Assembly (NCBI RefSeq): GCF_000218685.1
Contig: NW_006763307.1
Location: 346,507 to 410,506 of the forward strand
Origin: Serpula lacrymans var. lacrymans S7.9
Taxonomy: Eukaryota > Basidiomycota > Agaricomycetes > Boletales > Serpulaceae
Reading direction: 5' to 3'
DNA length: 64,000 nt
Part shown: piece by piece, positions 8,778 through 21,739 of the stretch
How positions within the stretch are numbered: the first letter of the stretch is position 1
Layout: each line of letters begins with the position of its first letter
Translations under genes and position numbers: made by a program
Notes under the pieces: model-generated
Told to the model about the DNA's origin: nothing
Database searches by the model: none
What the model saw: only the letters and a program-made list of their open reading frames with translations

Positions 8778-10718
8778 TTAATGACCGGAGGAAGAGTGCG
8801 TATAATACCGGCGCTGATGTCCTCTGCCGGACAGAGAGAGAGCGCGTAGATGAACGACCTCAGAAGGTGTTGGAGAGGGGAGAATGTCCTGTCCAAGTTG
8901 AGACGGAGACGGAGATGGGGCCGTTGCTGGACCAGGTTGGTAGATCTGGCCAAAATTTCCTAGGACATCGAGGCCAGCAATGTGTGAAAGCGAGGAGGGA
9001 AGTGGGGAGGGGGAGCAACCTGGAGACGGACAAGGAGACGGCTCTACAGAGCATGCGGGTGATTCTGACAGGCGGGGCCAATTCATCAGCTCAGGAGGGA
9101 GGTCGGATTGAGCAGAGGAGCCGAGGGAGGGAGAGGGAAAGAGGATATCATCCTCTTTTTCATCTTCTCTATTGTCTTCTTCGTCCTCGTCTTCATCCTC
9201 ATCCTTGTTTTCTTCATCTCCATCCTTGTCCTTGTCCTCATCATCAATCTCATCCTCATCCTCACTAATTCTACCCACCAACCCGTCAAACTCACTGCTG
9301 CTGTTGGAGGGATGATAGGACTCGTTGCTTGACATGGCGACATCAGGATAGGACTCGGGGAAGTGTGCAGAGGTTGAGGTTGCATGGCTCGGGGCGAAGT
9401 CGTCGTCAGTAAATATATTCGGGTTGAAAGGGTAAATCCCCGTCTGTTTGAATGCTGTGCAGATTAGTTCTGGCGTAATGACAGCGTGAACTTTCATATA
9501 CTCATGTACAATGTTATACCTGTCAATAAGAATGCCATCAAGAGCAAGTTGGCTGGTGTGAGTGGCCCACTTCCTTTGAACTGGCGAGAAGACAATGACG
9601 TCAAGAGGCTGCAATTTATGCGTGGTTTTTGAGGGAAAACAGAAAATGATAATATTGTTGTTGTAGGCAATTTTTTGGATAGCAGGTTGTTCATGCGAGC
9701 TATGACCATCAAGGGTCAGTACGATAGGTTTGTTGTTGACGCGGCGAGAGCTGGCTTCAGGAATAAACACATCACTGAACCATCTCTCACATATGTCATG
9801 GTCCGTCCAGCCATTTGGTGTGCGTGAAATGCTGAAAAAAAAGAGAGAGAGAGAGAATCAGTAAAATAAAACTAGTGTAACATAGATAGTGTACCTCCCA
9901 ATGCTTTCAAGGCCTCGTACATCAGGAAATGGCCCATCTTTCAAAATAAAAGAGGGCTTCATACAAATGCCAGCAGCCAAAATACACTCAATCACGGTGA
10001 TGAGCTCAAGGTTGTCACTTGAAACTCGATAGACATCCTTTTTTGTCCTGTCAAAGTAAAATTTACTCCCACTATTCTTCCGACCACCTCCCATCTGAAT
10101 TCCCTTCTCATCCATGTTCCACTTGTGCTCTGGGGGTATGCCATTAAATGTCTCATTAATTTGCCTTTGTTTCTCAAAATAATCTTGAACCGTGTGCTTG
10201 TTGAAATTCATCGCTCTCTTCGGGTCCAGACTTTGAGGTTTCTTGAGCTTGAGGACCGGATTGCGAGCACCATAGCAATAATGCCAATTCCTGCCTGGCT
10301 TCTTCCCACTGATCGCGTAGGCATACATACAAAGTTTTCTTGGGTTGAGAGGATTCGCCTCCATGGCATGATGTCGAGTCCAATCCATTAGCACCTTCTC
10401 CTCTGTGGTTGTTAGTAGCTGATTTACTGCCTGTCCGTCCTGCTGGGGTTTGTGTAAGCCGGTTGCACGATCATGTAAAGTCTGGTGGGCAACCTGATTA
10501 AGAAAACAAGGTATTAGAACAATCAATTAGCATTTGATTGATCAGTTTGATCTTGATTGATCACTCACATTGTGTGCTCGAGCAGCACCAGCATATGATT
10601 TATATTGTCCAGAGTTTAGCCCAGTGATTGCAGCCTGAATTCGAGTCTCGTATTGAGGATCCCTCGACGCACGCTTGGGACGTTTCCCATTGGTTTTGCT
10701 GCGGTTACCGAGGCGCAT
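8778..10718 (-). CDS. Pogo/Tigger-type DDE transposase
   Basis: Cuts and pastes the surrounding element. Three exons join in phase: 10718-10569, 10493-9895 and 9831-8778, giving 600 residues; both introns (75 and 63 bp) have GT..AG ends. Exon 1 starts at ATGCGCCTCGGT and carries a Psq-like helix-turn-helix (RIQAAITGLNSGQYKSYAGA). The catalytic core shows the three acidic sites of the pogo group: WNMDEKG, LDGHSSH and LQPLDVIVFSPVQRKW. The C-terminus has a long Asp/Glu-rich tract. After the stop at 8778 a coiled-coil-like frame continues to 8563 (MVLMDRQTVSIEKD onward). It reads as the usual C-terminal tail in another frame and suggests a slip at the CT repeat near 8834-8845. The core looks intact; activity is not provable from sequence. 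Confidence 0.8.
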
Positions 10719-10986
10719 CCATCATAATTTGTTGATGAGCGGGATGTGTTCGACTTGCTCATCCATCACTGCGTGGTGCACGCCTGGCGGTCTTGAAAAA
10801 GTTGAAAGTACGACTGCACCGTTCTCGGCAGAGCGTTACTTCGTCGAAAATCACGCAAAATAAGGGACTCGCTCAATAATGTGAATTCTGGGGTAGGAAA
10901 ACTTGGATTGTTTTTTTGGAAGACATACAATAGTGTCTAAGTAACGAATTTAGCCATTTAGGCAGCAGAATTGTCGTATCTCGAAA

Positions 10987-11021
10987 ACATCCGAATAGCC
11001 CCCCCCATCCGAACTGACGGT
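10987..11021 (-). repeat. Right terminal inverted repeat of the pogo element
   Basis: Reads ACATCCGAATAG, eight C, then ATCCGAACTGACGGT on the plus strand; its reverse complement matches the left end. TA follows at 11022. Confidence 0.85.
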
Positions 11022-11649
11022 TAACAACAGTAGTGTGTTGTTATAAATATGGGCAAGTATTCTCACATTCTATATTAGGCTATGGATTGGCCTTGTTTCA
11101 CGCCCTGTAGTCTTTATCCAGTATAAGAACAGTCGCCTATCCGCCGTAGGCTATCCGCATAAAATCGCTGACTAATCTAATCAAGTATGTTGCTGTAATC
11201 AATGTCATGTAACTATTCGCATGTTTTTGTATGGGCCGTCGGCTACATGGAGTCAGTATAACTGAATAAATCACACGTCAAAGGGCCGCCGGAAAAAGTG
11301 GCATCATTACTAGTAGGACCGTTGGGTCCAGGAATGGTAAGAAATTTTCGTGGCTTAGATGATTGTCTTAGTATTACTGAAACTCGAACGCAGGAACTGG
11401 CGCCAACAAAGTCTACAGGCAGACAAGGGCCCATTAACTTAGTATCAATGATAGTGGCACCATTGTGGAACCATTGTTCAGCGCCCGGGACTCCCAACGG
11501 ATAATATGTAAACCATCCTCCGTCGGAGGAGCGGTATGGTCTCAGACATTTATTTTCTAGTTATTTGTAATATATATGACAGCCCCCTTATTGTCGTCTC
11601 CTTGTATTACCGGCATCCCCTCAGCATATCTTAGGCAGAGCCAACAACC
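11022..11649. other. Intergenic, no gene recognised
   Basis: Contains one open frame on each strand over 11243-11504, neither with a recognisable motif or flanking splice signals. The last 100 bases are the probable P450 promoter, with a TATATAT at about 11570. Confidence 0.5.
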
Positions 11650-13772
11650 ATGGAGAATATGTCCCTTGTCACTTATGGTCTTGCCAGCTCAGCTTTTCTC
11701 GCCGTTGCTATTTCCAAGTATCTAAACAGGCCAAACGTATGTGTTTCTCTCTTAATTGGGACTTATTTTTTGATGGATAAGCGTTGATCGTCCCTCAGGT
11801 TGATGCTATCCCCACAATTGGACCTTCTGGAATACTGTCGTCCTATTTAGGAGCCTGGAGGTTCCTGTTCCATGCCCATGACATGATACAAGAGGGCTAT
11901 ACCCAGGTAATTTATTCACGGTGGCCCACCTACGGTTTCTGACATCATGTGTAGTACAAAGGTATGGCCTTCAAAGTCCCCAATATAGACAACTGGCATG
12001 TCATCATTAGCGGGCCCAAGCTCATCGAAGAGCTTCGCAAAGCTCCGGACAACGAGCTGTCATTTCTGGAGGCAACCAACGAGGTGCGTGTTCCCACGTC
12101 TGCTAAAAAAACGGTCAATTTGACGTATATGTTATTCCCGATATAATCACAGTCGCTGAAAGTCGAATATACGCTTGGACATGAAGTACATCACAATCCC
12201 TATCACGTTTCTGTCATTAGGTCTCAGCTCACTCGTAACCTTGCGGCTCGCTTTTCGGACATTCGTGATGAAATTGCGGTTTCTTTTGATGACATTATTA
12301 AGCCCAAGGGTGATGGTATGCCCATTGCCTTTTTGTGGTGGCCAATATTGATCATGCATTTCATTTTAAGAATGGGTTAGCGTACCTGGACTAAATACTA
12401 TCATGCAAGTCGTATGTCGAACGAGCAACCGCTTGTTTGTGGGACTTCCTCTGTGTCAGTATCCATATATCCCTTTTCCTCCCTTACTGATGGATTAACA
12501 CTACTAGGTCGTGATCCCGATTGGATGGATCTTAATATCAAATTCACTCTTGATGTGGTCAAAGGAGGAATGATCATCAATCTGTTCCCCGCTTTCATGG
12601 CACCGTACGTGTTCTTTCCATTTCAAATTGTCCACGACTTATCCGACTTTCAGATTAGTAGCCAAATTCTTGACCAGTGTTCCTGGCAGTATCAGGCGGG
12701 CGATAAAGCACCTCCAACCTATAATAGAGGAGCGTCGGAGATATATTGAAGAATATGGCGATGATTGGGCCGAAAAGCCAGTACGCTATATTTTTCTTGA
12801 GTTATGTGTATAATGTCTCATGATATATTTCAGAAAGACATGTTATCCTGGCTTATGGACGAAGCCAAAGGAGAAGAGCAAACCGCAAGACTACTCACCA
12901 TGCGCATTTTGACGATCAACTTTGCTGCAATTCACGTACGTCCATCATCCCAGGCTTATCTGTCACATACGCTGATCATACAGATATAGACATCGTCAAT
13001 GGTATTTATAGGCCTCTTGTACCCATTCTGTTTTTGCATGCTGAAAAGAATTCTATTATAACAGAGCTTCACGCATGCATTGTTCTACCTAGCTGCCTAC
13101 CCTCAATACATCCAACCATTGCGTGAAGAAGTTGAGGCTATCATCGAACAAGAAGGCTGGTCCAAGAATGCTTTGGTGAAGATGCGCAAAGTGGATAGCT
13201 TTTTGAAAGAAGCTCAGAGGTTTGATGGTCTTGGTTGCAGTACGTCGTATCTGGGATTCATTGACTTGTTGATTAATTTATTTCCATTGCAGTATCGATG
13301 TCCCGAAAAGCACTGAAGGACTTCACTTTCTCCGATGGAACATTTATTCCAGCTGGGTGTATAGTCTCTGTTGCCGCCTACCCAATACACCACGACGCAG
13401 ATATATACGCAGATCCTCATGTATTCCAACCGTTCCGGTTTGCTGACCTCCGAGAGGGAGAGGGAGAAGAAGTCCGGCACCAAATGGTATCTACCAATCC
13501 GGAATATATACCTTTCGGACACGGCAGACATGCATGGTTTGTATTCTCCACTGTTTCAGGACGTTACATACGTACATTTCACTGACCTAATATTCCTTAG
13601 CCCCGGACGCTTTTTTGCTGCCAACGAGTTAAAGGCGATGCTGGCACATGTGGTCATGACGTATGACGTCAAGTTGGAGGACGAAGGCGTTCGACCTGTC
13701 AACTTCATATTCAACACGGCTAGCTCCCCAAATCCTACGGCGAAAGTCTTGTTTAGGAAACGAGCACTGTGA
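11650..13772 (+). CDS. Cytochrome P450 monooxygenase
   Basis: Heme-thiolate monooxygenase, probably ER-anchored, acting on an unknown small hydrophobic substrate. Twelve exons join in phase to 499 residues: 11650-11736, 11799-11906, 11955-12083, 12153-12315, 12371-12454, 12508-12604, 12654-12780, 12834-12935, 12990-13001, 13065-13239, 13293-13536, 13601-13772. The N-terminus is a short hydrophobic anchor followed by IPTIGPSG. The ExxR motif is EAQR (Glu about 352), the PERF-like segment is VFQPFRF and the heme loop is FGHGRHACPG with the ligand Cys at about 443, split by the last intron. Exon 9 is only 12 bases. An MFS transporter follows on the same strand, which would suit a secondary-metabolite or detoxification pair, but this is inference. 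The P450 family number cannot be assigned by eye. Confidence 0.9.
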
Positions 13773-14527
13773 AGTTAGTTGACCATACAAACCATCTATT
13801 ATAGGACGCGGTAGGAAGACGTAGTGCATCAGTATCCGTCCATGTAATATTTTCTGTCTCACATGCGTATGCACAACTAACGGTGTTAGAAAACACTAAA
13901 CACCCGCCAGGCAATACAAAGTAAATGTCATATTGTAGCCCCTCTAGCTCATGGCACATCGATTCAGAGATATCTTTCATTATGGATTGTATTTGTGCCT
14001 TCCTATCTAATCCTTGGGATAGGGTCAGATGCTATCTGATAAGATATATACACGACTACCTTGGTCAAAGAACATTGAATGATCGACGGTAAAGCCTCGG
14101 CCTGAGTGGCTAATAATATAGTGTGAAATGGTTTGGTACCGTTATTGATTTAAGTACGACTGAGCATGGCCGCGATGGCAAAATAAAGATGAGAGGCAAC
14201 ACCACCAAACTGAAAATGCATATTTGCCTTCCACAAACGAATCCACCTTTTCTCATGTATCACGTTGGCCTGGAATTCACAAACGTTTCTGATAGAAAAT
14301 GGCGATGTGACTCGGACTTAGCGCGTCAGGAATCAGGATCATGATGAGTCACCGGGCCACACTCGGAGCCTACATATACTTAATTCCAGAATGAGTTGTT
14401 CTAAAATTCTCATTGACATTCTACATCTTTACCACAGACCTCAAAATAGGCCCATTCTATCTGGTAGATATAGATAACAATCGCATCGAACACGTCTTAT
14501 TCGACCCCCAATAATACATACCAAAAC
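13773..14527. other. Intergenic between P450 and MFS transporter
   Basis: No coding frame or structure stands out. The right end is the probable MFS promoter. Confidence 0.5.
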
Positions 14528-16421
14528 ATGTCCAGGACTCTCGAAGATAATGACAATCATACCCGAACGGCGCTGGGCGAGCAGGAGCCTCTTATACCCA
14601 CGAAAAAACCAAAGAAACCAAGAACGCCTTTGCCAAAGTTGCAACTCTCCATCTTGTTGCTTATCCAAGTCGCAGAGCCTATAACCTCCCAGTGTATATA
14701 CCCTTTCATCAATCAGGTCCGGCCATTTTACTTTCCTTGTGCATATATTCTGCCAGTGCAATTCGTACTGTACTAACTCTCGATCTTGCTAGCTTATCAG
14801 TGAACTAGATATTACAGGTGGGGACGAACGGAAGGTTGGGTATTATGCAGGTCTCATAGTACGTGCAAACTTCCCCAGCATCAGCGTACACCGGCAGTGT
14901 CTTAACAAGTATGTCTAGGAATCACTGTTCTCTATCGCGCAAGCTATGACCGTCCTTCAATGGAATCGTCTCTCTGATAGAATAGGCCGCAAGCCAGTCT
15001 TGCTGATCGGTCTCATGGGTCTCTGTGGCTCCATGTTCGCATTTGGTTTGTCTCGGACATTCATGTCCCTCGTAATCAGGTGCATTATGGCTTGCTTTCT
15101 AATGATGACAAAAGATGCTCATGAATAACGACAGTCGATGTTTAAATGGAATACTCAATGGAAATATTGGCATCATGAAGAGTATGATGGGTGAACTGAC
15201 AGATTCGACTAACATGGCGCAGGGATTTTCCATGATTCCTATAGTGTGGTGTGCGGGAGCAGCGTTTGGGTGAGTGCTTCATGTCGAGTCTGGTGATTGT
15301 AAAGTGCGGATCCTTAGTTATAACAGTCCTTTCATGGGTGGTGCATTGGCACGACCTCATGATCGCTGGCCCACAGTATTTTCTGGGTCATTTTGGATCA
15401 AATACCCTTATTTCTTGCCTTGTGCAACTGCATCAGCCTTTACTGCGTGCTGCTTTCTCGTCATTCTCATATTCTTAAAAGAGGTGAGTGAGGTTTATAT
15501 GTCAGCAAGTCCAGCTCACTAAAAGCCTTCCTCCGAACGTGACGCAGACTCTACCAACAAAACAAAAGGGCAAACAAATAGATAACTCAACAGTAGAAAG
15601 CACTTTCCAACAAGAAGAAATTCTCGACGGTATCATCCCAAGTTCAAGCCTCAGCCCATCCTCTGATACCATACTTCAACCACCCACACCTCCCTCCCTC
15701 CGTTCCCTCCTCATTCCCTCCATCCTAATCCCAGTAGCAAACTACGGCACCCTCGCACTCGTGGAAATAGCCATGCTCGCTCTCCAACCTCTCTTCTACT
15801 CCACCCCCATCGAGCTCGGCGGACTCGGCTTCTCGCCCTCTACCATCGGCACGTGGATGGGCCTATTCGGTTTCGTCGACGGACTCTTCCAGGTCATCTT
15901 CTTTGCTAGAGTCGTCGAGAGATGGGGTCCTAAAGTGCTCTTCATGGTCTCGATGGGATGCTTCATACCTATCTTTGCTATATTCCCCATCTTGAGCTGG
16001 GTGGCTGGGATCTGGGGCGTCGGCATGTTCGTGTGGTTCTTACTCTCGTGTCAACTGGTCTTGATGGTCGTCCTCGATATGGCCTACGGTGAGTGATGAG
16101 CATGGCTTACCACCTTTAATAATCACGCGTATATGGAGACTGATTGGTTTTATATTTTCTTTTGTGCTAGCATGTATCTTGATGTTCGTCACCTCCTCAG
16201 CGCCCAGTAAGCTCTCTCTCGGTGCCATCAATGGCCTGGGTCAGACAACAGCATCTGTCGCGCGTGCCATCGGGCCCGCCATGTCCACCTCTTTGTTCGC
16301 GGTTTCGATCCAGTATAACATCTTGGGTGGTAACGGCGTCTATGCCTTCCTCCTGGTTCTGTCCTGTGGTGCATTATACCTTGCGTCACGTCTGCCAGAC
16401 GAGCTGCAAGATCGGGATTAG
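14528..16421 (+). CDS. MFS transporter, drug/proton-antiporter-like, copy 1
   Basis: Membrane carrier with 12 predicted helices, 499 residues. Seven exons join in phase: 14528-14716, 14793-14858, 14919-15079, 15135-15269, 15327-15483, 15548-16088, 16171-16421. The MFS loop motif between helices 2 and 3 reads WNRLSDRIGRKPVLLIG. A long Ser/Pro/Thr-rich loop (about residues 240-290) separates the two halves, as in many fungal DHA1-type carriers. It ends in DELQDRD. Its paralog at 29046-30891 has the same seven-exon layout, and five of the seven exons have identical length. Substrate unknown; family level is secure, the transported compound is not. Confidence 0.9.
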
Positions 16422-17015
16422 GGAGTTGTGCCTTTCCAAAATACTTGAATTACGATAGAAATGATGTTATGAATCATGTCCCATTGGTTCTTGTCGTATT
16501 GCAGTTGCGTCAGGAAATACTATCACACAACAGAAAATCAATGGCCAAACCCGCAAGCCATCCTCTGTCAACTTAAAAATATATTGTGCGCGTGATCATC
16601 CTTGTCTACAATAAAAGAAACCGATGTGCAAGAGATGAAAAGTCAAGAAATAAAAATGGCTGATGAGTGGGAAAATCAGAAGTAAAAAAGTGAAATGCAA
16701 GGAAACGCTAGTTGAGAGGATGTGAGTAGTATCCAAAATAGTTCACCTACTAGGAAACGCATAACGAGGAGGGAAAAAGAGAAAGAGCGGCGGTAGCGAC
16801 ATACGCAATAAATGCAGATACAAAGAAAAGAAGATTACCATTAAGCGTTGAAACGAGCGTAAGCATTATCTACCGCCCACCGCATAATTTATAATACTAA
16901 TTGTTGGCGTCGTCCCATCCAAAAACCAATTGTCAAATTCCTCAAGGAGTCCACTCGCTATAAACTTAGAGGTGATATCCCTAAGGGGATAAACGTGTGT
17001 GATATGCGCTATCCA
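16422..17015. other. Intergenic, convergent 3' ends
   Basis: Purine-rich spacer between two genes that converge. Nothing further seen. Confidence 0.5.
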
Positions 17016-20000
17016 TTACTTCGAAGCTTTCCAGCTAGAAGGTGGAGGGGCTTTCCTCCCTGGGCTCCGGCTTGTACTCGTAGATGCGACACCGCTCCGC
17101 GCCCGAGGCCGCGCAGACCCGCCATGTCCACTCGCAGAACTACTTGGTGTATCCGCACTGGGTGGCATCAAGCTCGAACGAGACGACGAAGAGAACGAAG
17201 GGACCTGTGCTGAAGAAAACGCCTTCGAAGAACGTCTGTCGGCAGGAGGACCAAATGATTCACCATACACACTTCGAGAGCCCCACCCTGCCCCACCTCC
17301 GCCACCGCCCCCATACTCACTTCTCGAACCACTGATTCCACCGCCACCATATACCGAACGGGGAGGACTAGGGAACATGGTGGAACCAGTTGACCACTGA
17401 TTTGGCACCATGCCTCCAATGCCAGGCATTCCATACATGCCCATGCTATTACCACCGTATACAGATCCACCGCCATAAACAGACCCGCCACCATAGACAG
17501 ATCCACCAGCTCCACCGCCATAGATAGATCCACCACCCCCGCCACCATAAACAGACCCACTTCCATAAACAGATCCGCCTACAGCCGATCCGCGCTCCCA
17601 TTCTTCGCCGGCCACAGCAAGCGCATGTTGCGCCACAGCCATTTGGTACGCCTGCTTCGCAATCATGAGCGCTTTCTGGTGAGCTACTAAGAAATTGGGA
17701 TCTGTCCCGAACTGAGGTGCCATCATGGGTGACATGGTAGTCATAGGTTGCTGCCAGGAATTCCATCCCCCTGAAGGCATGCCATTAGGGATATTCATAC
17801 CCATGTTCAAAGGCTGGTTGGCGCCCATTCGGGGACCGATGCTAGGATTGACAGGGGCGTCTTCTTCGGAGTCATCATTGACAATGGGTCCTCGGCCATT
17901 GATGATCTTACCCAACTGATGATCACGGCCAGATGTCAACATACATCCACAGCAACTCAAAGAAATACAAACCTCGATAGCTGCTTTTGCCTCACTCCTT
18001 CTTCTCTCTCTCCTTCGCTTCTCTTGATCAACTTCGGGCTTATCACCTTTGTCACTCTCTCTTCCACGCGCGAATGGCTCATCGAACGTCACCACACTAG
18101 ACTTCTTTGCATGTCCTCGACCTCGAGCCGTCGAACCTGCTTCACTATCATCGTCTCCTCGCGACCTTACACCTAAATCACTTCCGTCACGTGGCGTCAA
18201 GAGAGCACCGCGTCCACTACTCGAGTCACCCGTAGAGCTTGCAGGACTCTCTCTCCTCATTGCACTGGGACCTGCAAATGGCTTGCGCGGCACAATTGGC
18301 TGAGAGCTACTAGACGAAGTCGATACTGAAAGATTCGAAGTAGAAGTAGAAGGTGGGAGAAGAGAAACCAGAGTAGATGGACGCGGCCCACCTCCAAAAA
18401 CCCCAGAGGTTTGTCTCGACGTTGGTGGCAAAGGTGCCGTCGTAGACCTACCAGTGAGAGACGGTGAGTCTGGTATAGTCTGCACAAGCGGGACAGGTGG
18501 CACGCGTGAAGAGGTAGAAGGCCGGGATGAAGACGTTCTCGGTGCAGAGATCACAGATGAATTGTCCGATTGCGAAGTAGATGCAGTTGAAGACGTATTG
18601 GCATTTGACTGGAGACGCGGACCAAGCCGCCTAGGTGATATGGCTACCGGTTGCTGCGAAAATGAAGCAGTCACGGGAGACTTGACAGAGCTAGGCGATA
18701 CAGGGCCAGGCACGGAAGATGATATAGAATCTGCAGTGCTGCTGCGCTGTGGTGGTCGAGATATCACACTAAAGGATGAAGGAGGCTGGCGCTCACGAAT
18801 TGGAATAGGCATAGGTAAACTGCGTTGTTTTTCGGGAGAGGGTGTGCGTGACTTAGATGTTAGTTCTGACATACTCCGCTTTTCTACGACTATTATCTCA
18901 TCGTCAGAGGCTGACGCCAGCGAAGGGGCTGGCGCAACTCCAGGTGCAGGTGTCGTCACAGCGACTTCAGTCGGAGAGAAGATGCCTCCAGTATCGTTAT
19001 TCCTCACACCTGAACCGGTCACCAGTCTTATGGCAGCCATTATATCGTCGTCTGCCTCGAATGCAGGCGATATAGGAGATGGCTTCTTAATGTCACCAGC
19101 AGACCTAGCGCTCGTAGACGGAGAAGCTTGCTGTATCTGGAGACGTGGAGGCTGTGCAGTTGTGCTCGGACTGGGGGCTGCAGTTGAGGATACCTTGGAT
19201 AAACGATCAATGATGGACGGCGTTAACGGTGCTAATGGTGCCTTGATGGGCCCTTCCTTCTCCTTCCCTTTGGGAGAGATGACGATATTTTCTTTTTCGT
19301 CCCTCATCGACGGTGGCGTAAAGGTAGGCTCTTTTCCCATCAAAGACTTGATGTCTATCAAAGGCTTTGGTGGAATGCGTAGCCTTGAAGTGGCCGATCT
19401 GTTTGTGACAACAGACGTCGAGCTCCCTGGTCGGCGAGGAGCTACCAAGCTGGACAAAGGCATATCCTCCTCTGAATCCTCATCTGAGCTGCTGGAACTC
19501 GAATATCTATTAGCAGAGGGTATCACGTGCGGAGACTTTTGAGAACCTGGCGTCGATGCTAGCAGGAAATAACAGGCCTATTGAGAACGCTAGTGTGACA
19601 TCAGTAAAGCACGAACTCACGTGATAATGCGGGTTGCGCTGTAGTAGCAGCTAACGTGGATGCACGAAGTGCCGCGGCGTTCGGCGTGATGGCACTTGTA
19701 GACTGTGATGCTCTTGAACGAGCTTGAGCAGCCATTTTGTCATCATCCCGAGTCTGTGAATATTCGGATTGCGACCATTGTGCTAGTGCTGGCCTAGGGA
19801 CTCTCGGACCTTGAACAGAGGGTCGTGAGCTCTTATCATGCCCCACATCCGACTTTGCACGTGGAGCACCCTTCCGCGTAATCGTTCGTTTACGGTCGAG
19901 CCTCGTTTCTGGGACACCATCACTATCAACCTCTTCGTCATCTTCGTCTGATTCATCCGACTCAGAGGACATCTCGTTCGTTGTGGGAGAACGTCCCGGC

Positions 20001-20998
20001 AGCATTGGGGCAGTCGAGCTGCGCGCTGGATATTGAGTAGGAAGTGTCGAAGGAACTGATGAAACGGTAGATGCTCGCTTTCGCCCATTTGGTTCGATCC
20101 GAAGAGTGTCCGCAGATGACGGAGGACGAGGTGAGGGCACGGGGGAACTGCCACGGCTCTTTCGCGCTTGTGCCTCACGAAAAGCAGCGACAGAGATCCT
20201 CTGCGAAGTGTCTGAGGCGACGCTGTTACCACGTGGCCGGGGAAGCGGCGGAGTTGCATAGTTCTGAAGGGATGTTTCAGAGACGTTGGATGGTTTGATG
20301 GGTGACTTGGTGGGCGATTCTGGCCGAACATGGCGAAACGATTTCAGATTAAAGGATTCACCCGGATAAGCTGGAGAAGAAGGCTGTAAAGGAGTGGGAG
20401 TAGGAGGGACTGGCTTTGATTTGGTACGCTCGCGAGCCCAGGAGAAAAGCCCGCCAGACTTTTTTGGTGGTGGAGGAGGCGGTGGCGACGATGACGTAGT
20501 ATGGGTCTCGCTTTGAGTCTCGAGGGGGAGCAAATTTGAATGAAACGAATGCTGGGGATGGCCATCTGGAAGGGAGCGAGTGGAGACATTCGGGTCGCTG
20601 TGTGTTCCAAAGAGGGATGATTTGGGAGGAGGCTGAGGGAGATCCGAGTGATCTATGTCGGAGGCAGCGCTAGAGATATATGGTACAGGAGGTGGCCGCA
20701 ACGGTGCATCGTTCAGAGAAACGACAGGAAGGCCGGGATCTGTATAGCGATGTTGTTGGGCCGGTTTGCGTCGGAAAGGCAGCTTAAGCTTGCTCGACGA
20801 GGCAGAAACACCAGTATATACACCATTGTGATGGGGTAGGGACTTCTCTGGAAAAACAAACTCATCCTCTGGTGATTCAAACGACGAGCTGCCTATGGAC
20901 GTTGTCGAGTCCGGTGCTGGCAAAACGCTGGATTGCACATTACGGGTGTTGCTTTTATCGCGTTTGAAGAAACCACCTAGCAATTGCATGAAGAGCAA
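17016..20998 (-). CDS. Large disordered Ser/Pro-rich protein, unknown role
   Basis: Three exons join in phase (20998-19621, 19558-17973, 17915-17016) to about 1,287 residues. Almost the whole protein is low complexity: Ser, Pro, Thr, Arg, with a poly-Pro run near residue 175, an acidic patch (ESDESDEDDEEVDSD) and a second (SSSSSDEDSEED). One short ordered-looking segment follows intron 2 (LGKIINGRGPIVNDDSEED). Near the C-terminus comes a helix (AHQKALMIAKQAYQMAVAQH, then GEEWERGS) and then Gly-Ser-Val-Tyr-Gly repeats. This looks like a scaffold or cortical protein, but I cannot name it. Intron 2 (17916-17972) is 57 bp, has no stop and keeps frame, so retention would insert 19 residues. A later start at 20989 is possible. 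Long antisense frames here are a by-product of composition. Confidence 0.75.
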
Positions 20999-21739
20999 AG
21001 CAAGCTGGCTGCGAGAGATAAGTTTGCAGCGAATTCAAAGGGCAAACCAAAGGAGAGCAAGGGACGAGATGGAAGCGAGAAAGAAAGAAAAGAAAGGCTG
21101 AGCGGTAAAGCGAACTATGACCCAACCTCAGTCTGCTGGTATGTGGATTTGGCTGTATTTGGCACCTGCCTTATCGGGACCTTTTCGATGCTATCCAGCA
21201 GTGGCACTCACGCTTCCTCTCAGTCCACTTGCCGTTTACTGGTCACATACACAAGATCTTACCTCGCACCATCACTCCACCGCTAATGCTTACTGGTTTT
21301 TAGGGGCCCATTTGTCTGGCGTGGAGAATGCATTTCCACTGACATTACTGGGTGTACAGCCAACCATGCGGATAAGGTATGCTTTACTCCCACAACGAGG
21401 CTGATTCTGACGGCTGGTCTTTATTTTTGTAATCTCGTGGTTATGCTTGGCACATGTCCACGTGTGTTCAAATCCAAACTGTCCTTCTTTTTCTTTGTCT
21501 TGTTGCACTCATCGAACTCATATCCAGCTGAGCCTCCCGTGTGGCGTTCTTCGTCGATGCGGCTTTTCGCAAGAAACCATGGGCAGCTTTGCATGAAGAC
21601 CTACCGTCGAAGCGCACCATGACTCGCAATTCGTGACTCGAGGTACCCCAACACGTGTGATGCACGCAACGTCCGACTTCGTTTTCGCCCATTCAATCTA
21701 TCAATAAAAGTCCCAGGCGAAGAAACCATGATTCAGCCC
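20999..21739. other. Intergenic, promoter side of the disordered-protein gene
   Basis: Short frames only, no motif. Expected to hold the 5' leader and promoter of the minus-strand gene. Confidence 0.45.

Larger units (their letters stand above)
5733..11021 (-). mobile_element. Complete pogo-type DNA transposon with accessory ORFs
   Basis: A 5,289-bp element bounded by inverted repeats of about 35 bp starting ACCGTCAGTT and containing a run of 8 or 9 G, flanked on each side by TA (5731-5732 and 11022-11023), the target duplication of the Tc1/mariner-pogo group. It encodes a DDD transposase on the minus strand at 8778-10718, a SAP-like ORF (6057-6839, minus) and an ORF of unknown type (7000-7542, plus). 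The transposase splices into one continuous frame of 600 residues, so the copy may be fairly recent. At 5.3 kb it is longer than a simple transposase-only pogo element. Confidence 0.8.

Noticed and set aside
11243..11504. Overlapping ORFs on both strands upstream of the P450
   Set aside because: Neither has a recognisable motif, a start context that stands out or splice partners.
18454..19542. Plus-strand open frame of 362 codons
   Set aside because: It is antisense to the disordered Ser/Pro-rich gene; such composition yields long complementary frames, and the minus frame has matching splice sites.
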